Positions 16,619 to 26,528 are shown, counted from the first letter of the stretch. The stretch: DNA of 64,000 nt from CAISCU01 sp943361925 (GCA_943361925.1 CALRIT020000019.1:1-64000); one strand, 5' to 3'. Notes: a model not told the origin generated them from the letters alone. A program made the numbers and translations.

Positions 16619-16908
16619 AAAATGAAATGTAAGAACAATTTCTTGTATTCAATTGAATAGTTCAATTTTTTAAGAAATACATCTTTAACAAAGAGTGTAA
16701 TTTATATTAAATTGATGGATGGAAAGGAATTTAAGATACGATTCAATGAAATTAATTAAAACGATCAATCAATTGAACTTAATCATTCACTGAAATGAAT
16801 TCAACCAATTATTGATTTGAATTTAATATTGAATGAAATGAATCTTGTAATGAATTTAATCAATCAATTAAATAAATTTTAATATTTAATTGATTGATTA
16901 TTATTGGT
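16619..16908. repeat. A/T-rich spacer with ATTGA/TCAAT quasi-repeats and a long inverted repeat
   Basis: No gene here. From about 16735 to 16905 the DNA is built of overlapping TCAAT, ATTGA and GAATG words. It ends in a perfect 17-base inverted repeat (AATCAATCAATTAAATA at 16858-16874 and its complement at 16883-16899) around an 8-base loop. Neither arm is followed by a clear T run, so it is not an ordinary terminator. Confidence 0.7.
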
Positions 16909-16928
16909 CACCGCGATGAATCGCGGTG
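16909..16928 (-). terminator. G+C-rich hairpin just past the oxidoreductase stop
   Basis: CACCGCGAT and ATCGCGGTG, perfectly complementary, 2-base loop, starting directly after the stop codon at 16929. No T tract follows on the minus strand, so termination is uncertain; it could be an mRNA 3'-end stabiliser or a dispersed palindrome. Confidence 0.4.
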
Positions 16929-17927
16929 CTACAGAGTTGTTATCACAATTTTTCCAAACTGTTTGCCTTCATCCATTTTGCGCATGGCAGCTTCTGCATT
17001 TTCCAATGGAAATACTTCATCAACTACCGGAACAATTTTATGTTTATTTACAAATTCCAGCATGGCTTTGAATTCTTCATCATTACCCATTGTTGAACCT
17101 AAAATATCTAATTGTTTCCAGAATATTTTTGCAGGAACACCGCTATTAAAAGCGCCCAATGTTGCACCATAAAACGCAATTCTTCCGCCGGGTTTAGCCA
17201 TGTCTGCCAATTTTGCGAAATTGTCGCCACAAGCTGAATCTATTGTTGCATCAAATCCACCACTGATTTTAACCAAAGCTTTGTGCCAGTCATCATTTTT
17301 ATAATTCACACCACCAATTGCTCCCATTGAAATAGCTTTTTCAATTTTTTCATTTGAGCCTGATGTTACAAAAACTCTACAGCCTTGAGCAACTGCATAC
17401 TGCACGCAAAACAATGCTACTCCACCTCCAACACCGGTAACCAAAACCGTTTCACCGGGTTTAATGGCAGCTCTTACCATTGCAGCTCTGTAAGCGGTTA
17501 AACCTGCTAAAGGCAATGCTGCAGCTTGTTCGAAACTTAAATGAGAAGGTTTTTCATGAACTAGTCTTGCAGGAATGCTTACTTCTTCTGCTAAACATCC
17601 ATTTTTTGGTAAACCTAAAATGATATAATCTTTAGCTTGAACCCTTAGATTTTCTCCCCAGTTTAATGATGGGTTGATAATTACTTCCTTGCCAACTAAA
17701 TGCTGATGTCCTTCTGAGCCTGCCGAACTCACTATCCCCGAGCCATCACTTCCAAGAATAATTGGGAAACTTAATCCTGCATATTGGCCTTTTTGAATCC
17801 AGACATCACGGTGGTTCAATGCTGCTGCTTTAACTTTAACTACAACCTCATCTGCTTCCGGAACCGGACTAGATGTTTCTTCAAAAACCAAAGCCTGGTT
17901 AATGCCTTTTAATATGCTTGCCTTCAT
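16929..17927 (-). CDS. Zinc-independent alcohol dehydrogenase / quinone oxidoreductase family protein
   Basis: Medium-chain dehydrogenase/reductase of 332 residues, probably NADPH-dependent and acting on quinones or enones; substrate unknown. Residues about 1-120 form the GroES-like domain ('AAALNHRDVWIQKGQYAG', 'LGSDGSGIV'). The Rossmann domain follows with the nucleotide-binding 'VTGVGGGVALFCVQYAVAQG' (about 144-163). The C-terminus 'GKQFGKIVITTL' is family-typical. The four-cysteine structural zinc loop is missing, which points to the quinone-reductase side of the family. It is monocistronic, with a hairpin directly after the stop. Confidence 0.88.
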   Translation of the reverse strand: MKASILKGINQALVFEETSSPVPEADEVVVKVKAAALNHRDVWIQKGQYAGLSFPIILGSDGSGIVSSAGSEGHQHLVGKEVIINPSLNWGENLRVQAKDYIILGLPKNGCLAEEVSIPARLVHEKPSHLSFEQAAALPLAGLTAYRAAMVRAAIKPGETVLVTGVGGGVALFCVQYAVAQGCRVFVTSGSNEKIEKAISMGAIGGVNYKNDDWHKALVKISGGFDATIDSACGDNFAKLADMAKPGGRIAFYGATLGAFNSGVPAKIFWKQLDILGSTMGNDEEFKAMLEFVNKHKIVPVVDEVFPLENAEAAMRKMDEGKQFGKIVITTL

Positions 17928-18063
17928 ATTTCAACAATAAGAAAAGAATTGATTCTTGACAAGAGTAAGCAGATATTTTTAATTTAAGAAGAAGTTGAAT
18001 CCACTTAAGATTATATAATTTTAGTAAATTAAAATTAGTATTAATGGGAATGAAAATTTACAT

Positions 18064-18105
18064 TAAAATCTAAAATCTAAAATCTAAAATCTAAAATCTA
18101 AAATC
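18064..18105. repeat. Six tandem copies of TAAAATC
   Basis: Six exact, head-to-tail 7-base units with no interruptions, just outside the 3' end of porZ and next to dispersed repeat copy 3. It is a microsatellite-like array that could vary in copy number between strains. Confidence 0.95.
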
Positions 18106-18110
18106 TCTTT

Positions 18111-18152
18111 GCAATCTCATGCCAATAGCAAACGGCCAAAAGCCAAAAGCCG
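18111..18152 (-). repeat. Dispersed GGCTTTTGGC-type repeat, copy 3
   Basis: Begins GCAATCTCATGCC and contains AGCAAACGGCCAAAAGCC. It ends 2 bases from the porZ stop codon (18155). Related to the copies at 10913 and 13356. Confidence 0.65.
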
Positions 18153-18154
18153 TT

Positions 18155-20458
18155 TTAATGAATAAACACCAATTTCCCTGCATAAGACTGATTGCCATCT
18201 TCATCCGCCGACATAATCAAATACACTCCGGTAGATGCTCTCTTACCTGAAAAGTTTCTTCCATTCCAGGTTGCTGTTCCACCATTGGCAGTTGTTTCAT
18301 AAACCAAGTTTCCACTGATATCGGTAATCTTTACAATGGCATTATTTACCAATCCTCTAATCGTAATATTGTCTGTGAATTCTGGTCGTACAGGGTTAGG
18401 GAAAATCTTTACTTCATTAAATGTTTCTGCTCCTTTGGTGGCATCTGCTACATATGAAATAATTCCTTTTTCTGTTCCAAAAAATACTTCGCCGGTTTTT
18501 TCATCAATACCAATTTCAATTACATTATTCGATAGTAAAGGAGAGTTTGAAATCGTAAATGTTTTTAATAAAGTATATCCATCAGGTGATACCAAATGAA
18601 CTCCATTTCGGGTTCCAATCCATTTGCGGTTAGCAGGATCTACCTTTATACAATTAATTACTTCCTTCCCTAAGAAAATCTCATAATTACTTCCAACCTG
18701 AATGATGATTTGACGTGCATCGAAGCTTGAATTTTTGTTGTTGAATATCAATCCGGGATTACTCAAAATTGCTAAGCCCTGGTTGGTCCCAATCCACATT
18801 TCACCCCTTTGATCTAAACTCATACACAAAACAGTATTACTTGGTAATCCACCTTGTCCTGCATCTTTGGTTAATAATTTATAGGTATCATCATTCGGAT
18901 TATTTGGAGTTCCTGCATGGTTATAAACTAAAATTCCTTTGTCTTTTAATGTATTTGCCCATACATTGTTATAATCATCACAGGTTACCCAACCAATTTC
19001 ATTACCTACAAGTAAAGTACCAATTGAGAAAGCTGTCCAACCTGATTTTGATTTTACACTTAATGGTTTGGATGCACCAAAATTACTCACCCAAAGATTG
19101 CCATAAATATCAAAATCCATACCGCCACTTAACAAAGGATTATAATTTGGGTCTGCAACCTGAAGTCGTTGTAATGAGCTGTTTTTATCGTCATAAACAT
19201 TTGTAACGATATCATTTTTAACTTCAAAAATTCCGGTTCCAAAACTGCTTAAATAGATTTCATTTGTATAAGGATTCTTTCTTATATCAATAAAATCTTT
19301 TGCATTATCGATTGCAGGATGGTCGGTTTTTGAATAATTGTACCAGGTATTATCGAAAAAGGTAGAAAATTTAGTGTTATTATAAATTAACGGACTCCAA
19401 ACATCATTTACATATCCTCCGGTTACCCAAAGTTTTTTGTCGTAGTAAAGCATTTTACCAAAGGTTTTTCCGGCAGGTCCATTTGGATTGTAGTAATCGA
19501 TGTTTCCATTGTCAGTTCTTTCAAAAGTTAATCCAAAAAGATTATCAACCATGGCTAAAAAACCTCTTTCATCAATTACAGCATCATTTCTAAAAGTGAG
19601 TGGTTTTTTGCTAAATGTTCCATCAGAATTTTCAATCACAATATGCTCTTCAGCCACAAAAATGAGTTTGTTGTTGCTACTTTTCAGCGTTTTTATTCGA
19701 GTGCTGTTGCTTTGAGGCCAATCAATCCAAGAAATTCCATCATAAATTTTAACAGTACTATCAATTACAGCATAAACCTGGTTTTTAAACACACACGATT
19801 GGTTGCTATAAAGAGATGCTTTTGACTTAGCCCAGAATTTGAAATCAGATAAATTGGGTGCATTTAAAGAAGCTCTGTAAATTCCATCAGCTGCCGAAGC
19901 AAAAATTGAATTATCGTTTATTACCAAAGATAAAAACTCTAATTGTGCGCCATTTGCACCCAAATTCTGGTAAGATTCTGTAATTTGTTTTTTGTCTAAA
20001 TCAACCACAACAACTCCAAAGCTACAGGCTAAATAAGCCTTATTTTCATAGAAAAATACTGAGTTTACAGTCTTTTTTCCAATCATACTTTTTTGAAGAA
20101 TATCAGGAATATTGATAATTTCATTTGTTTGATGATCGAGTAAATCAATATTGGTATTGGAATAAATCACAATACTCATTTTTTTCGATTCATAATACCT
20201 GAAAATATCTACCTCAACATCAGATAATCCTGTATGTTTAGATAATCTTTCAATACTATTATCATCGGTATTAAACGTAAATAATCCACTGGGAGAACCA
20301 CAATATAACTTGTTCCCAACCCTTTCAACACAATAATTTGCTTGGTAAGGTAAATGAACTCGCCAAGTGCCGGGGGCAGGTTCTTTATTGCTTTGTGCCG
20401 ATGTTATTTGCATGAACGCAGGGAAAAGCGCGATTGCAAGAAAAATTAGTCTTTTCAT
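18155..20458 (-). CDS. porZ: T9SS attachment-complex protein PorZ
   Basis: PorZ is a surface component of the T9SS attachment complex. In Porphyromonas it binds A-LPS and supplies it to the sortase PorU for linking cargo to the cell surface. The 767-residue product has a signal peptide (about 1-22, ending TSAQ). The PorZ N-terminal propeller follows: 'WRVHLPYQANYCVERVGNKL', 'LSKHTGLSDVEVDIFRYYES', 'AYLACSFGVVVVDLDKKQIT'. Two-component-type propeller repeats come next ('GEMWIGTNQGLAIL', 'RKWIGTRNGVHLV'). The end is a T9SS sorting domain ('VKIFPNPVRPEF', 'STGVYLIMSADEDG'). The ATG at 20458 gives the better signal peptide than that at 20470. No other por genes are adjacent. Confidence 0.9.
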   Translation of the reverse strand: MKRLIFLAIALFPAFMQITSAQSNKEPAPGTWRVHLPYQANYCVERVGNKLYCGSPSGLFTFNTDDNSIERLSKHTGLSDVEVDIFRYYESKKMSIVIYSNTNIDLLDHQTNEIINIPDILQKSMIGKKTVNSVFFYENKAYLACSFGVVVVDLDKKQITESYQNLGANGAQLEFLSLVINDNSIFASAADGIYRASLNAPNLSDFKFWAKSKASLYSNQSCVFKNQVYAVIDSTVKIYDGISWIDWPQSNSTRIKTLKSSNNKLIFVAEEHIVIENSDGTFSKKPLTFRNDAVIDERGFLAMVDNLFGLTFERTDNGNIDYYNPNGPAGKTFGKMLYYDKKLWVTGGYVNDVWSPLIYNNTKFSTFFDNTWYNYSKTDHPAIDNAKDFIDIRKNPYTNEIYLSSFGTGIFEVKNDIVTNVYDDKNSSLQRLQVADPNYNPLLSGGMDFDIYGNLWVSNFGASKPLSVKSKSGWTAFSIGTLLVGNEIGWVTCDDYNNVWANTLKDKGILVYNHAGTPNNPNDDTYKLLTKDAGQGGLPSNTVLCMSLDQRGEMWIGTNQGLAILSNPGLIFNNKNSSFDARQIIIQVGSNYEIFLGKEVINCIKVDPANRKWIGTRNGVHLVSPDGYTLLKTFTISNSPLLSNNVIEIGIDEKTGEVFFGTEKGIISYVADATKGAETFNEVKIFPNPVRPEFTDNITIRGLVNNAIVKITDISGNLVYETTANGGTATWNGRNFSGKRASTGVYLIMSADEDGNQSYAGKLVFIH

Positions 20459-20654
20459 TTTTAGAAACACAAATAAACGATATGCAAATTAGTTTCGTAC
20501 CGCATTGGTGAAAATTAGTTTCATTTTTACGTACAATTTTCAGAAAATCGACTCATTTTGACAAAAATCGACACTAAAATCCTTGGTTTACCTAAGATTT
20601 TGCTCAACTTATCTCATTTACAATTTAATGATGATATGGTACTTATAATTTAAG

Positions 20655-20662
20655 TACTTTTG
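20655..20662 (+). promoter_or_regulatory. Candidate -7 box of the RND gene
   Basis: TACTTTTG fits the Bacteroidota -7 consensus TAnnTTTG, 9 bases before the ATG at 20672, implying a very short leader. No clear -33 TTG at the usual distance. Confidence 0.35.
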
Positions 20663-20671
20663 CCGATTACT

Positions 20672-23017
20672 ATGTGGAATACGTTTGGTACTTATATTTT
20701 ACGTAACCGATTTTGGATATTGGTTGCTTTGGGTGTTTTTACACTCGGAATGGGATTTTTTGCCACCAAAGTTCAAATGACTTATGATTTTGCAAAAGTG
20801 ATTCCTCAGGATGATCCGGATTTTATAGAATATGTAAAATTCAAGGAAACCTTTGGTGAAGATGGAAATATCATGGTTATCGGTGTTCAACAGGATAAAC
20901 TTTTCCAACAAAAATTCTTCTCAGATTGGGCAACTCTTTGCGATGATATTGAAAAAATTGAAGGAGTTGAAAAGGTTCTATCAATTACTAAATTATATAA
21001 TCTTTACAAAAACGATTCTACACAGTTATTAGAATTGAAACCATTGGTTGTCAGTAAATTCAAAACACAATCTGATGTTGATTCATTTGAAAGACAATTA
21101 AAGGATTTACGTTTCTATGAAGGTTTACTTTATAATCCGGAATCTCAGGTAACCTTAATGGCAGTAACCTTAAAAAAGGATAAACTCGACAGCAAAGCCA
21201 GAATTCCACTAGTAAAAAGCATTGAAGAAAGAGCAAATTTATTAGGCGCGAAACACAATACTCAAATCCATTTATCGGGTTTACCTTATGTTAGAACTAT
21301 TTATAGTTCAAAAGTTTCAGATGAAATTAAAATTTTCACCTATTTATCAATTGCAGTTACAGCATTATTTATTTTCATCTTCTTTAAGTTTTTCTCAGCA
21401 GTTATTTTCTCAATTATAATCGTAGTTATTGGTGTCATTACAACTTTAGGAACTTTAGCAATTTTTGGATACAAAATCACGCTTTTAACCGGAATTCTGC
21501 CACCTCTAATGGTAATTATCGGAGTACAGAATTGTATTTATTTATTGAATGTTTACCACCAGGAATTCAGTAAACATGGCAATAAAATGCTGGCCATTCT
21601 CAGGTTGATATCGAAAAATGGATTGGCTCTATTTTTAACGAATGTCACTACGGCCGTGGGTTTTGTTGTATTCAGCTTCTCCGGTTCAGCCATGCTCGAT
21701 CAATTCTCAATTGTTTCGGGAATTGTAATCATGGTGATTTATATTATTTCATTGGTGTTTATTCCGGTTGTTTATTCTTATTTACCTCCACCTCAACCGC
21801 ATCACATCAAACATTTAGATGGTAAAAGGTTAAATAAGGTTTTAGATTATTGCAATTATTTAGTTTACAACAAAAGAAAATTAATCTATATCACAACAAT
21901 TTTGCTATTGGTTGTATCTGTTTTTGGGGCCTTTAAAGTGAAAAATTTGGGTTATGTAGTTGATGATTTACCTGAATCAGATAAGGTTTACCAGGATTTG
22001 AAATTTTTCGAAAAACACCTAAAAGGTACACTTCCTTTTGAAATTAAAATCGATACAAAAAGAGATGACGGAATTAAGGATTATGTGGTTTTGCAAAAAA
22101 TTAATCGTCTAGAAAAGGAATTACATCAATACGCTGAATTTTCTCGTCCTGTTTCTATTGTTGATTTTCTGAAATTTGCAAATCAAGCTATGAACAATGG
22201 AGAAGCCAGATTTTATGTGGTTCCAAGTGTAGTTGATATCACAAATATTGTGGAGTTTCTTCCAAAAGGTGGAAATAGCAAAGGCTTATTGAAGTCGATG
22301 GTTGACAGTAATTTTAGAATTGCAAGGGTGAGTGTTCAAATGGCTGATATTGGTTCTCAGAAAATGAAAGTATTGTCGGCAAGTGTTCAACAAAAAATTG
22401 ATTCAATATTCCCTAAAGATAAGTATGATGTTAAAATCACAGGAACCAGTGCAATTTTCTTAAAAGGAAATGATTACCTGATAGAAAATCTTATTCAAAG
22501 TATGATTTCGGCTTTAGTGATTATTTCAATCATGATGGCATTTTTGTTCTTTAGCTGGAAAATGGTACTTATTTCATTGATTCCTAATTTAATACCATTG
22601 ATTATGACATTCGGTATCATGGGTTATTTTGATATCAGATTGAAACCATCGACCATTATTATTTTTAGTATTGCTTACGGAATTGTAGTTGATTTTACGA
22701 TTCATTATTTAGCCAAATACAGAAATTCACTCAAGAAGCACAATTGGGATATGAATATCGCCATCCCTGAAAGTTTAATGGAAGCAGGTCCTAGTATTAT
22801 TTATACTGCTGTAGCGCTTTTTGCAGGTTTCATCATATTTGCAGCTTCAAATTTTGGAGGCACAGTTGCTTTAGGAGTGTTAACATCTTTGGCCTTATTA
22901 TTTGGGATGTTTATGAACCTTCTATTGTTGCCATCCATGTTACTTTCATTGGCAAAAAGTATCAATGCCAAAGAAGAATTTGAAACTGTTTTGGTTGATG
23001 TGGAGCCTGAAGATTAA
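20672..23017 (+). CDS. RND/MMPL-family transporter
   Basis: Large inner-membrane exporter-like protein of 781 residues, of the hydrophobe-exporter RND group related to MMPL, HpnN and Patched. Two repeats are seen. Each has one helix, an extracytoplasmic domain of about 170-200 residues, then five helices: helix 1 at about 12-32 and helices 2-6 at about 220-395; helix 7 at about 410-430 and helices 8-12 at about 625-770. Conserved text includes 'GLPYVRTIYSSKVSDEIKIF' and 'IIIFSIAYGIVVDFTIHYLA', with an acidic residue in the membrane relay. No adaptor or TolC gene adjoins it, as usual for this subfamily. Substrate could be lipid or hopanoid-like; this is inference. ATG 20672 is preferred over a TTG 12 bases upstream. 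Confidence 0.88.
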   Translation: MWNTFGTYILRNRFWILVALGVFTLGMGFFATKVQMTYDFAKVIPQDDPDFIEYVKFKETFGEDGNIMVIGVQQDKLFQQKFFSDWATLCDDIEKIEGVEKVLSITKLYNLYKNDSTQLLELKPLVVSKFKTQSDVDSFERQLKDLRFYEGLLYNPESQVTLMAVTLKKDKLDSKARIPLVKSIEERANLLGAKHNTQIHLSGLPYVRTIYSSKVSDEIKIFTYLSIAVTALFIFIFFKFFSAVIFSIIIVVIGVITTLGTLAIFGYKITLLTGILPPLMVIIGVQNCIYLLNVYHQEFSKHGNKMLAILRLISKNGLALFLTNVTTAVGFVVFSFSGSAMLDQFSIVSGIVIMVIYIISLVFIPVVYSYLPPPQPHHIKHLDGKRLNKVLDYCNYLVYNKRKLIYITTILLLVVSVFGAFKVKNLGYVVDDLPESDKVYQDLKFFEKHLKGTLPFEIKIDTKRDDGIKDYVVLQKINRLEKELHQYAEFSRPVSIVDFLKFANQAMNNGEARFYVVPSVVDITNIVEFLPKGGNSKGLLKSMVDSNFRIARVSVQMADIGSQKMKVLSASVQQKIDSIFPKDKYDVKITGTSAIFLKGNDYLIENLIQSMISALVIISIMMAFLFFSWKMVLISLIPNLIPLIMTFGIMGYFDIRLKPSTIIIFSIAYGIVVDFTIHYLAKYRNSLKKHNWDMNIAIPESLMEAGPSIIYTAVALFAGFIIFAASNFGGTVALGVLTSLALLFGMFMNLLLLPSMLLSLAKSINAKEEFETVLVDVEPED

Positions 23018-23127
23018 CAAAATTCAATTTTCTAGTATTTGATTTTCTCTTAATTATCTTATTGTTAAGGATTTAATAATCCAAATCTTATTCTTTATCA
23101 GCATTTCCAATTCTCTATATATAATGC

Positions 23128-23135
23128 TATTTTTG
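23128..23135 (+). promoter_or_regulatory. Candidate -7 box of ileS
   Basis: TATTTTTG fits TAnnTTTG and lies 48 bases before the ileS ATG at 23184. No good -33 match was seen. Confidence 0.35.
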
Positions 23136-23183
23136 CAGGCTTTTAAAAATTGGCATAATTGCTATAAATGAGAGTTTTAAGAA

Positions 23184-26100
23184 ATGAGTAAGTATAAAGA
23201 GTTTAAAAAATTGGATTTTCCTGCATTTGAAGAGGAAGTTCTGAAGTATTGGAACGAAAATCAGGTTTTTGAAAAAAGTGTAAGCAATAGAGATGGTGCT
23301 CCTTCCTTTGTTTTTTATGAAGGTCCGCCTAGTGCAAATGGAATGCCCGGTATTCACCACGTGATGAGCCGTGCTGTAAAAGACATGTTCTGTCGCTACA
23401 ATACTTTAAAAGGTTTTCAGGTAAAAAGAAAAGCCGGTTGGGATACACATGGTTTGCCTGTTGAATTACAAGTTGAAAAAACTTTAGGCATTACTAAAGA
23501 AGATATTGGTAAGAAAATTTCTGTTGAAGAATACAATGAAGCTTGCCGTAAAGATGTAATGAAGTTTACGGATGTTTGGAACAACCTTACCAATAAAATG
23601 GGATATTGGGTTAACCTGAATGATCCTTATATTACTTATGAAAACAACTATATCGAAAGTTTATGGAGCTTATTAAAAAAGCTTTACGATAAAGGTTATT
23701 TATACAAAGGTTATACCATTCAGCCATATTCACCTGCAGCAGGAACTGGTTTGAGTTCGCATGAATTGAATCAGCCTGGCACTTATAAAGATGTAAAGGA
23801 TACCACTGCAGTTGCAATGTTCCGTTTAAAAGGAGCTTCATCAGTTTATAGCGGACCAGAAACACTTTGTGCATTGGCATGGACAACCACTCCATGGACA
23901 TTACCTTCAAATACCGCTTTAGCAGTTGGTGAAAAAATCAATTATGCTATCATCAAAACCTATAATCCTTTTACCTATGAACCAGTTGTGGTTGTTATGG
24001 CAAATGATTTAATGGCTAAGTATTTCAAAGCAGAACAAGCGGAGTTGGATTACAGTGCTTATGTTGCCGGTGATAAATCTATACCTTATGTTTTCTTAGG
24101 TGAAATAAAGGGAAAAGATTTAGCGGGTATTGAATACGAACAATTACTTCCTTTTGCAAAAGTTGAAAATGGTGATGCATTTAAAATCATTACAGGTGAT
24201 TTTGTAACTACTGAAGATGGTACCGGTATTGTACATATTGCTCCAAGTTTTGGTGCAGATGACTTTAAAGTAGCACGCCAAAACGGAATTGGCTCATTAA
24301 CTTTGGTTGATAAAAGAGGAAAGTTTTTACCTGAAGTTCAAGATGGTCAGTTTCTTTATGGTGAAGAATATGTTAAAGAAGCTTATTTAAATGATGCTGA
24401 AAAAGCGGCTGAATTAGAAGTTCAGAAAGTAAAATTAAGCGGAGTAATTAAAGATACTTCCAAATTAAATTATTTAAGTGTTGATGAAAGAATCGTACTT
24501 AAATTACAATTGGAAGGAAAACTTTTCAAAAAAGAAAAATACGATCATACTTATCCGCATTGCTGGAGAACAGATAAGCCAATTTTATATTATCCATTAG
24601 AAAGTTGGTTCATTAAAACAACTGCTGTTAAAGACAGATTGGTTGAATTGAACAAAACTATCAATTGGAAGCCTGAACATACCGGAACCGGACGTTTTGG
24701 TAATTGGTTGGAAAATTTGGTGGATTGGAATCTTTCTCGTTCAAGATATTGGGGAACTCCATTGCCAATCTGGAAAACTGAGGATAATTCAGAAATACGT
24801 TGTATTGGTTCGGAGGCAGAATTGTTATCAGAAATTGAAGCATCAGTAAAAGCTGGTTTTATGCCTTCGGATTTTGTGATGAAAGACCTTCATAAACCTT
24901 TTGTTGACCAGGTGATTTTGGTTTCTTCAAAAGGCGAAAAAATGTTCCGCGAACCTGATTTAATCGACGTTTGGTTTGATAGTGGTGCGATGCCTTATGC
25001 GCAATGGCACTGGCCTTTCGAAAATGAAGAAGTATTTAGAAACAATTTCCCTGCAGATTTTATTGCAGAGGGTGTTGACCAAACACGCGGTTGGTTTTTT
25101 ACTTTACATGCTTTATCTGTTTTATTGTTTGATAGCATTTCCTATAAAAATGTAATTGCAAATGGTTTGGTTCTCGATAAAAACGGGAACAAAATGAGTA
25201 AACGATTAGGAAATGTGGTTGATCCATTTGAAACAATTGCCAAATATGGTGCTGATGCAACAAGATGGTACATGGTTTCGAACAGTGACCCTTGGGATAA
25301 TCTGAAGTTTGACTTGGAAGGTGTTGCAGAAGGTCAGCGTAAGTTCTTTGGAACCTTATATAATACATATGGCTTCTTTGCAATTTATGCCAATATCGAT
25401 GGATTTGAATTCAATCCTGAAAAAACAACTCCATTGGCTCAAAGAACAGAATTAGACCGTTGGATTTATTCAAAATTACAAAGCCTAGTTAAAAAGGTAA
25501 GAACCAATATGGATGATTACGATCCAACTCCGGCTGCTAGAGCAATTGAGGAGTTTGTTTCTGATCATTTATCTAACTGGCACGTGCGTTTAAGTCGCAG
25601 AAGATTCTGGAAAGGAGAGATGAATGCCGATAAACAGGCAGCATACGAAACTTTGTATGAATGTTTAATGGTTACTTCTCAGTTAATGAGTCCGATTGCT
25701 CCATTTTTCTCAGATTGGTTATACAAAAACTTAGGTGGAAAAGCAGAATCTGTGCATTTAACTGATTTACCAATTGGAAATGAAGCAGCTATTGATTTGG
25801 TACTTGAGGAACAAATGGATTATGCCCAGAAAATTTCTTCTCTGGTTTTATCTATTAGAAAAAAGGAAAATATTAAAGTTCGTCAGCCTTTACAAAAAAT
25901 CTTAATTCCTTTGGTTGACCAAAGAATAAAAGATGAAATTGTACATGTTCAAAATTTGATTTTGGCTGAAGTAAACGTAAAAGAACTTTCATTTATTGAT
26001 GCTATTGATAAGTCAATCAAACCTAATTTTAAAACATTGGGCAAAAAGGTTGGTGCAAAAATGAAAGCAGTTGCAGCAGAGATTGTAAACTTAAAACAGG

Positions 26101-26528
26101 ACAAAATTTCTGAACTTGAGGCCAATGGCAATAGTAAAATTTTAGTTGAAGGTGAAGAAATTTCAATCTTATTAGAAGATGTTGAAATTTTGTCGAAAGA
26201 AATTTCAGGTTATAAAGTTGCCAATGAAGGTCGTTTAACTGTGGCCCTGGATGTGTCGATTAGCCCTGAATTAAAGGAAGAAGGAGTTGCAAGAGAGATT
26301 ATCAGCAAGTTACAATCGCTCAGAAAAGAGATGAATTTGGAGGTAACCGATAAGATTTTAATAAAAATTGAAGCTCACGATTATATAAAAAGTTCTATTA
26401 ATCAGTTCAAAAGCTATATTTGCACCGAATTATTGGCGGCCTCTATTGAGTTCGAATTGGCATCAAGCCTTGAAAACACAATAGAAGTCGATGAAAATAG
26501 GATTCAAGTTAGTATCCAAAAAGCGTAA
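23184..26528 (+). CDS. ileS: Isoleucyl-tRNA synthetase
   Basis: Charges tRNA-Ile with isoleucine, with proofreading against valine. The 1114-residue class Ia enzyme has the nucleotide loop 'GPPSANGMPGIHHVMS' (48-63), where the HIGH motif is GIHH. A CP1 editing domain (about 190-400, 'TTPWTLPSNTALAVGE') follows. The second catalytic motif is KMSKR (670-674), and the C-terminus is long and helical. Length and motifs match the eukaryote-like IleRS type usual in Bacteroidota, not the shorter E. coli type with C-terminal zinc finger. That type is often naturally less sensitive to mupirocin. The next gene starts 7 bases after its stop, so they are probably co-transcribed. Confidence 0.97.
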   Translation: MSKYKEFKKLDFPAFEEEVLKYWNENQVFEKSVSNRDGAPSFVFYEGPPSANGMPGIHHVMSRAVKDMFCRYNTLKGFQVKRKAGWDTHGLPVELQVEKTLGITKEDIGKKISVEEYNEACRKDVMKFTDVWNNLTNKMGYWVNLNDPYITYENNYIESLWSLLKKLYDKGYLYKGYTIQPYSPAAGTGLSSHELNQPGTYKDVKDTTAVAMFRLKGASSVYSGPETLCALAWTTTPWTLPSNTALAVGEKINYAIIKTYNPFTYEPVVVVMANDLMAKYFKAEQAELDYSAYVAGDKSIPYVFLGEIKGKDLAGIEYEQLLPFAKVENGDAFKIITGDFVTTEDGTGIVHIAPSFGADDFKVARQNGIGSLTLVDKRGKFLPEVQDGQFLYGEEYVKEAYLNDAEKAAELEVQKVKLSGVIKDTSKLNYLSVDERIVLKLQLEGKLFKKEKYDHTYPHCWRTDKPILYYPLESWFIKTTAVKDRLVELNKTINWKPEHTGTGRFGNWLENLVDWNLSRSRYWGTPLPIWKTEDNSEIRCIGSEAELLSEIEASVKAGFMPSDFVMKDLHKPFVDQVILVSSKGEKMFREPDLIDVWFDSGAMPYAQWHWPFENEEVFRNNFPADFIAEGVDQTRGWFFTLHALSVLLFDSISYKNVIANGLVLDKNGNKMSKRLGNVVDPFETIAKYGADATRWYMVSNSDPWDNLKFDLEGVAEGQRKFFGTLYNTYGFFAIYANIDGFEFNPEKTTPLAQRTELDRWIYSKLQSLVKKVRTNMDDYDPTPAARAIEEFVSDHLSNWHVRLSRRRFWKGEMNADKQAAYETLYECLMVTSQLMSPIAPFFSDWLYKNLGGKAESVHLTDLPIGNEAAIDLVLEEQMDYAQKISSLVLSIRKKENIKVRQPLQKILIPLVDQRIKDEIVHVQNLILAEVNVKELSFIDAIDKSIKPNFKTLGKKVGAKMKAVAAEIVNLKQDKISELEANGNSKILVEGEEISILLEDVEILSKEISGYKVANEGRLTVALDVSISPELKEEGVAREIISKLQSLRKEMNLEVTDKILIKIEAHDYIKSSINQFKSYICTELLAASIEFELASSLENTIEVDENRIQVSIQKA

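Noticed and set aside
18769..19206. Plus-strand open frame of 145 codons within porZ
   Set aside because: Antisense of a well-supported gene, His/Leu/Tyr-rich composition, no recognised domain.
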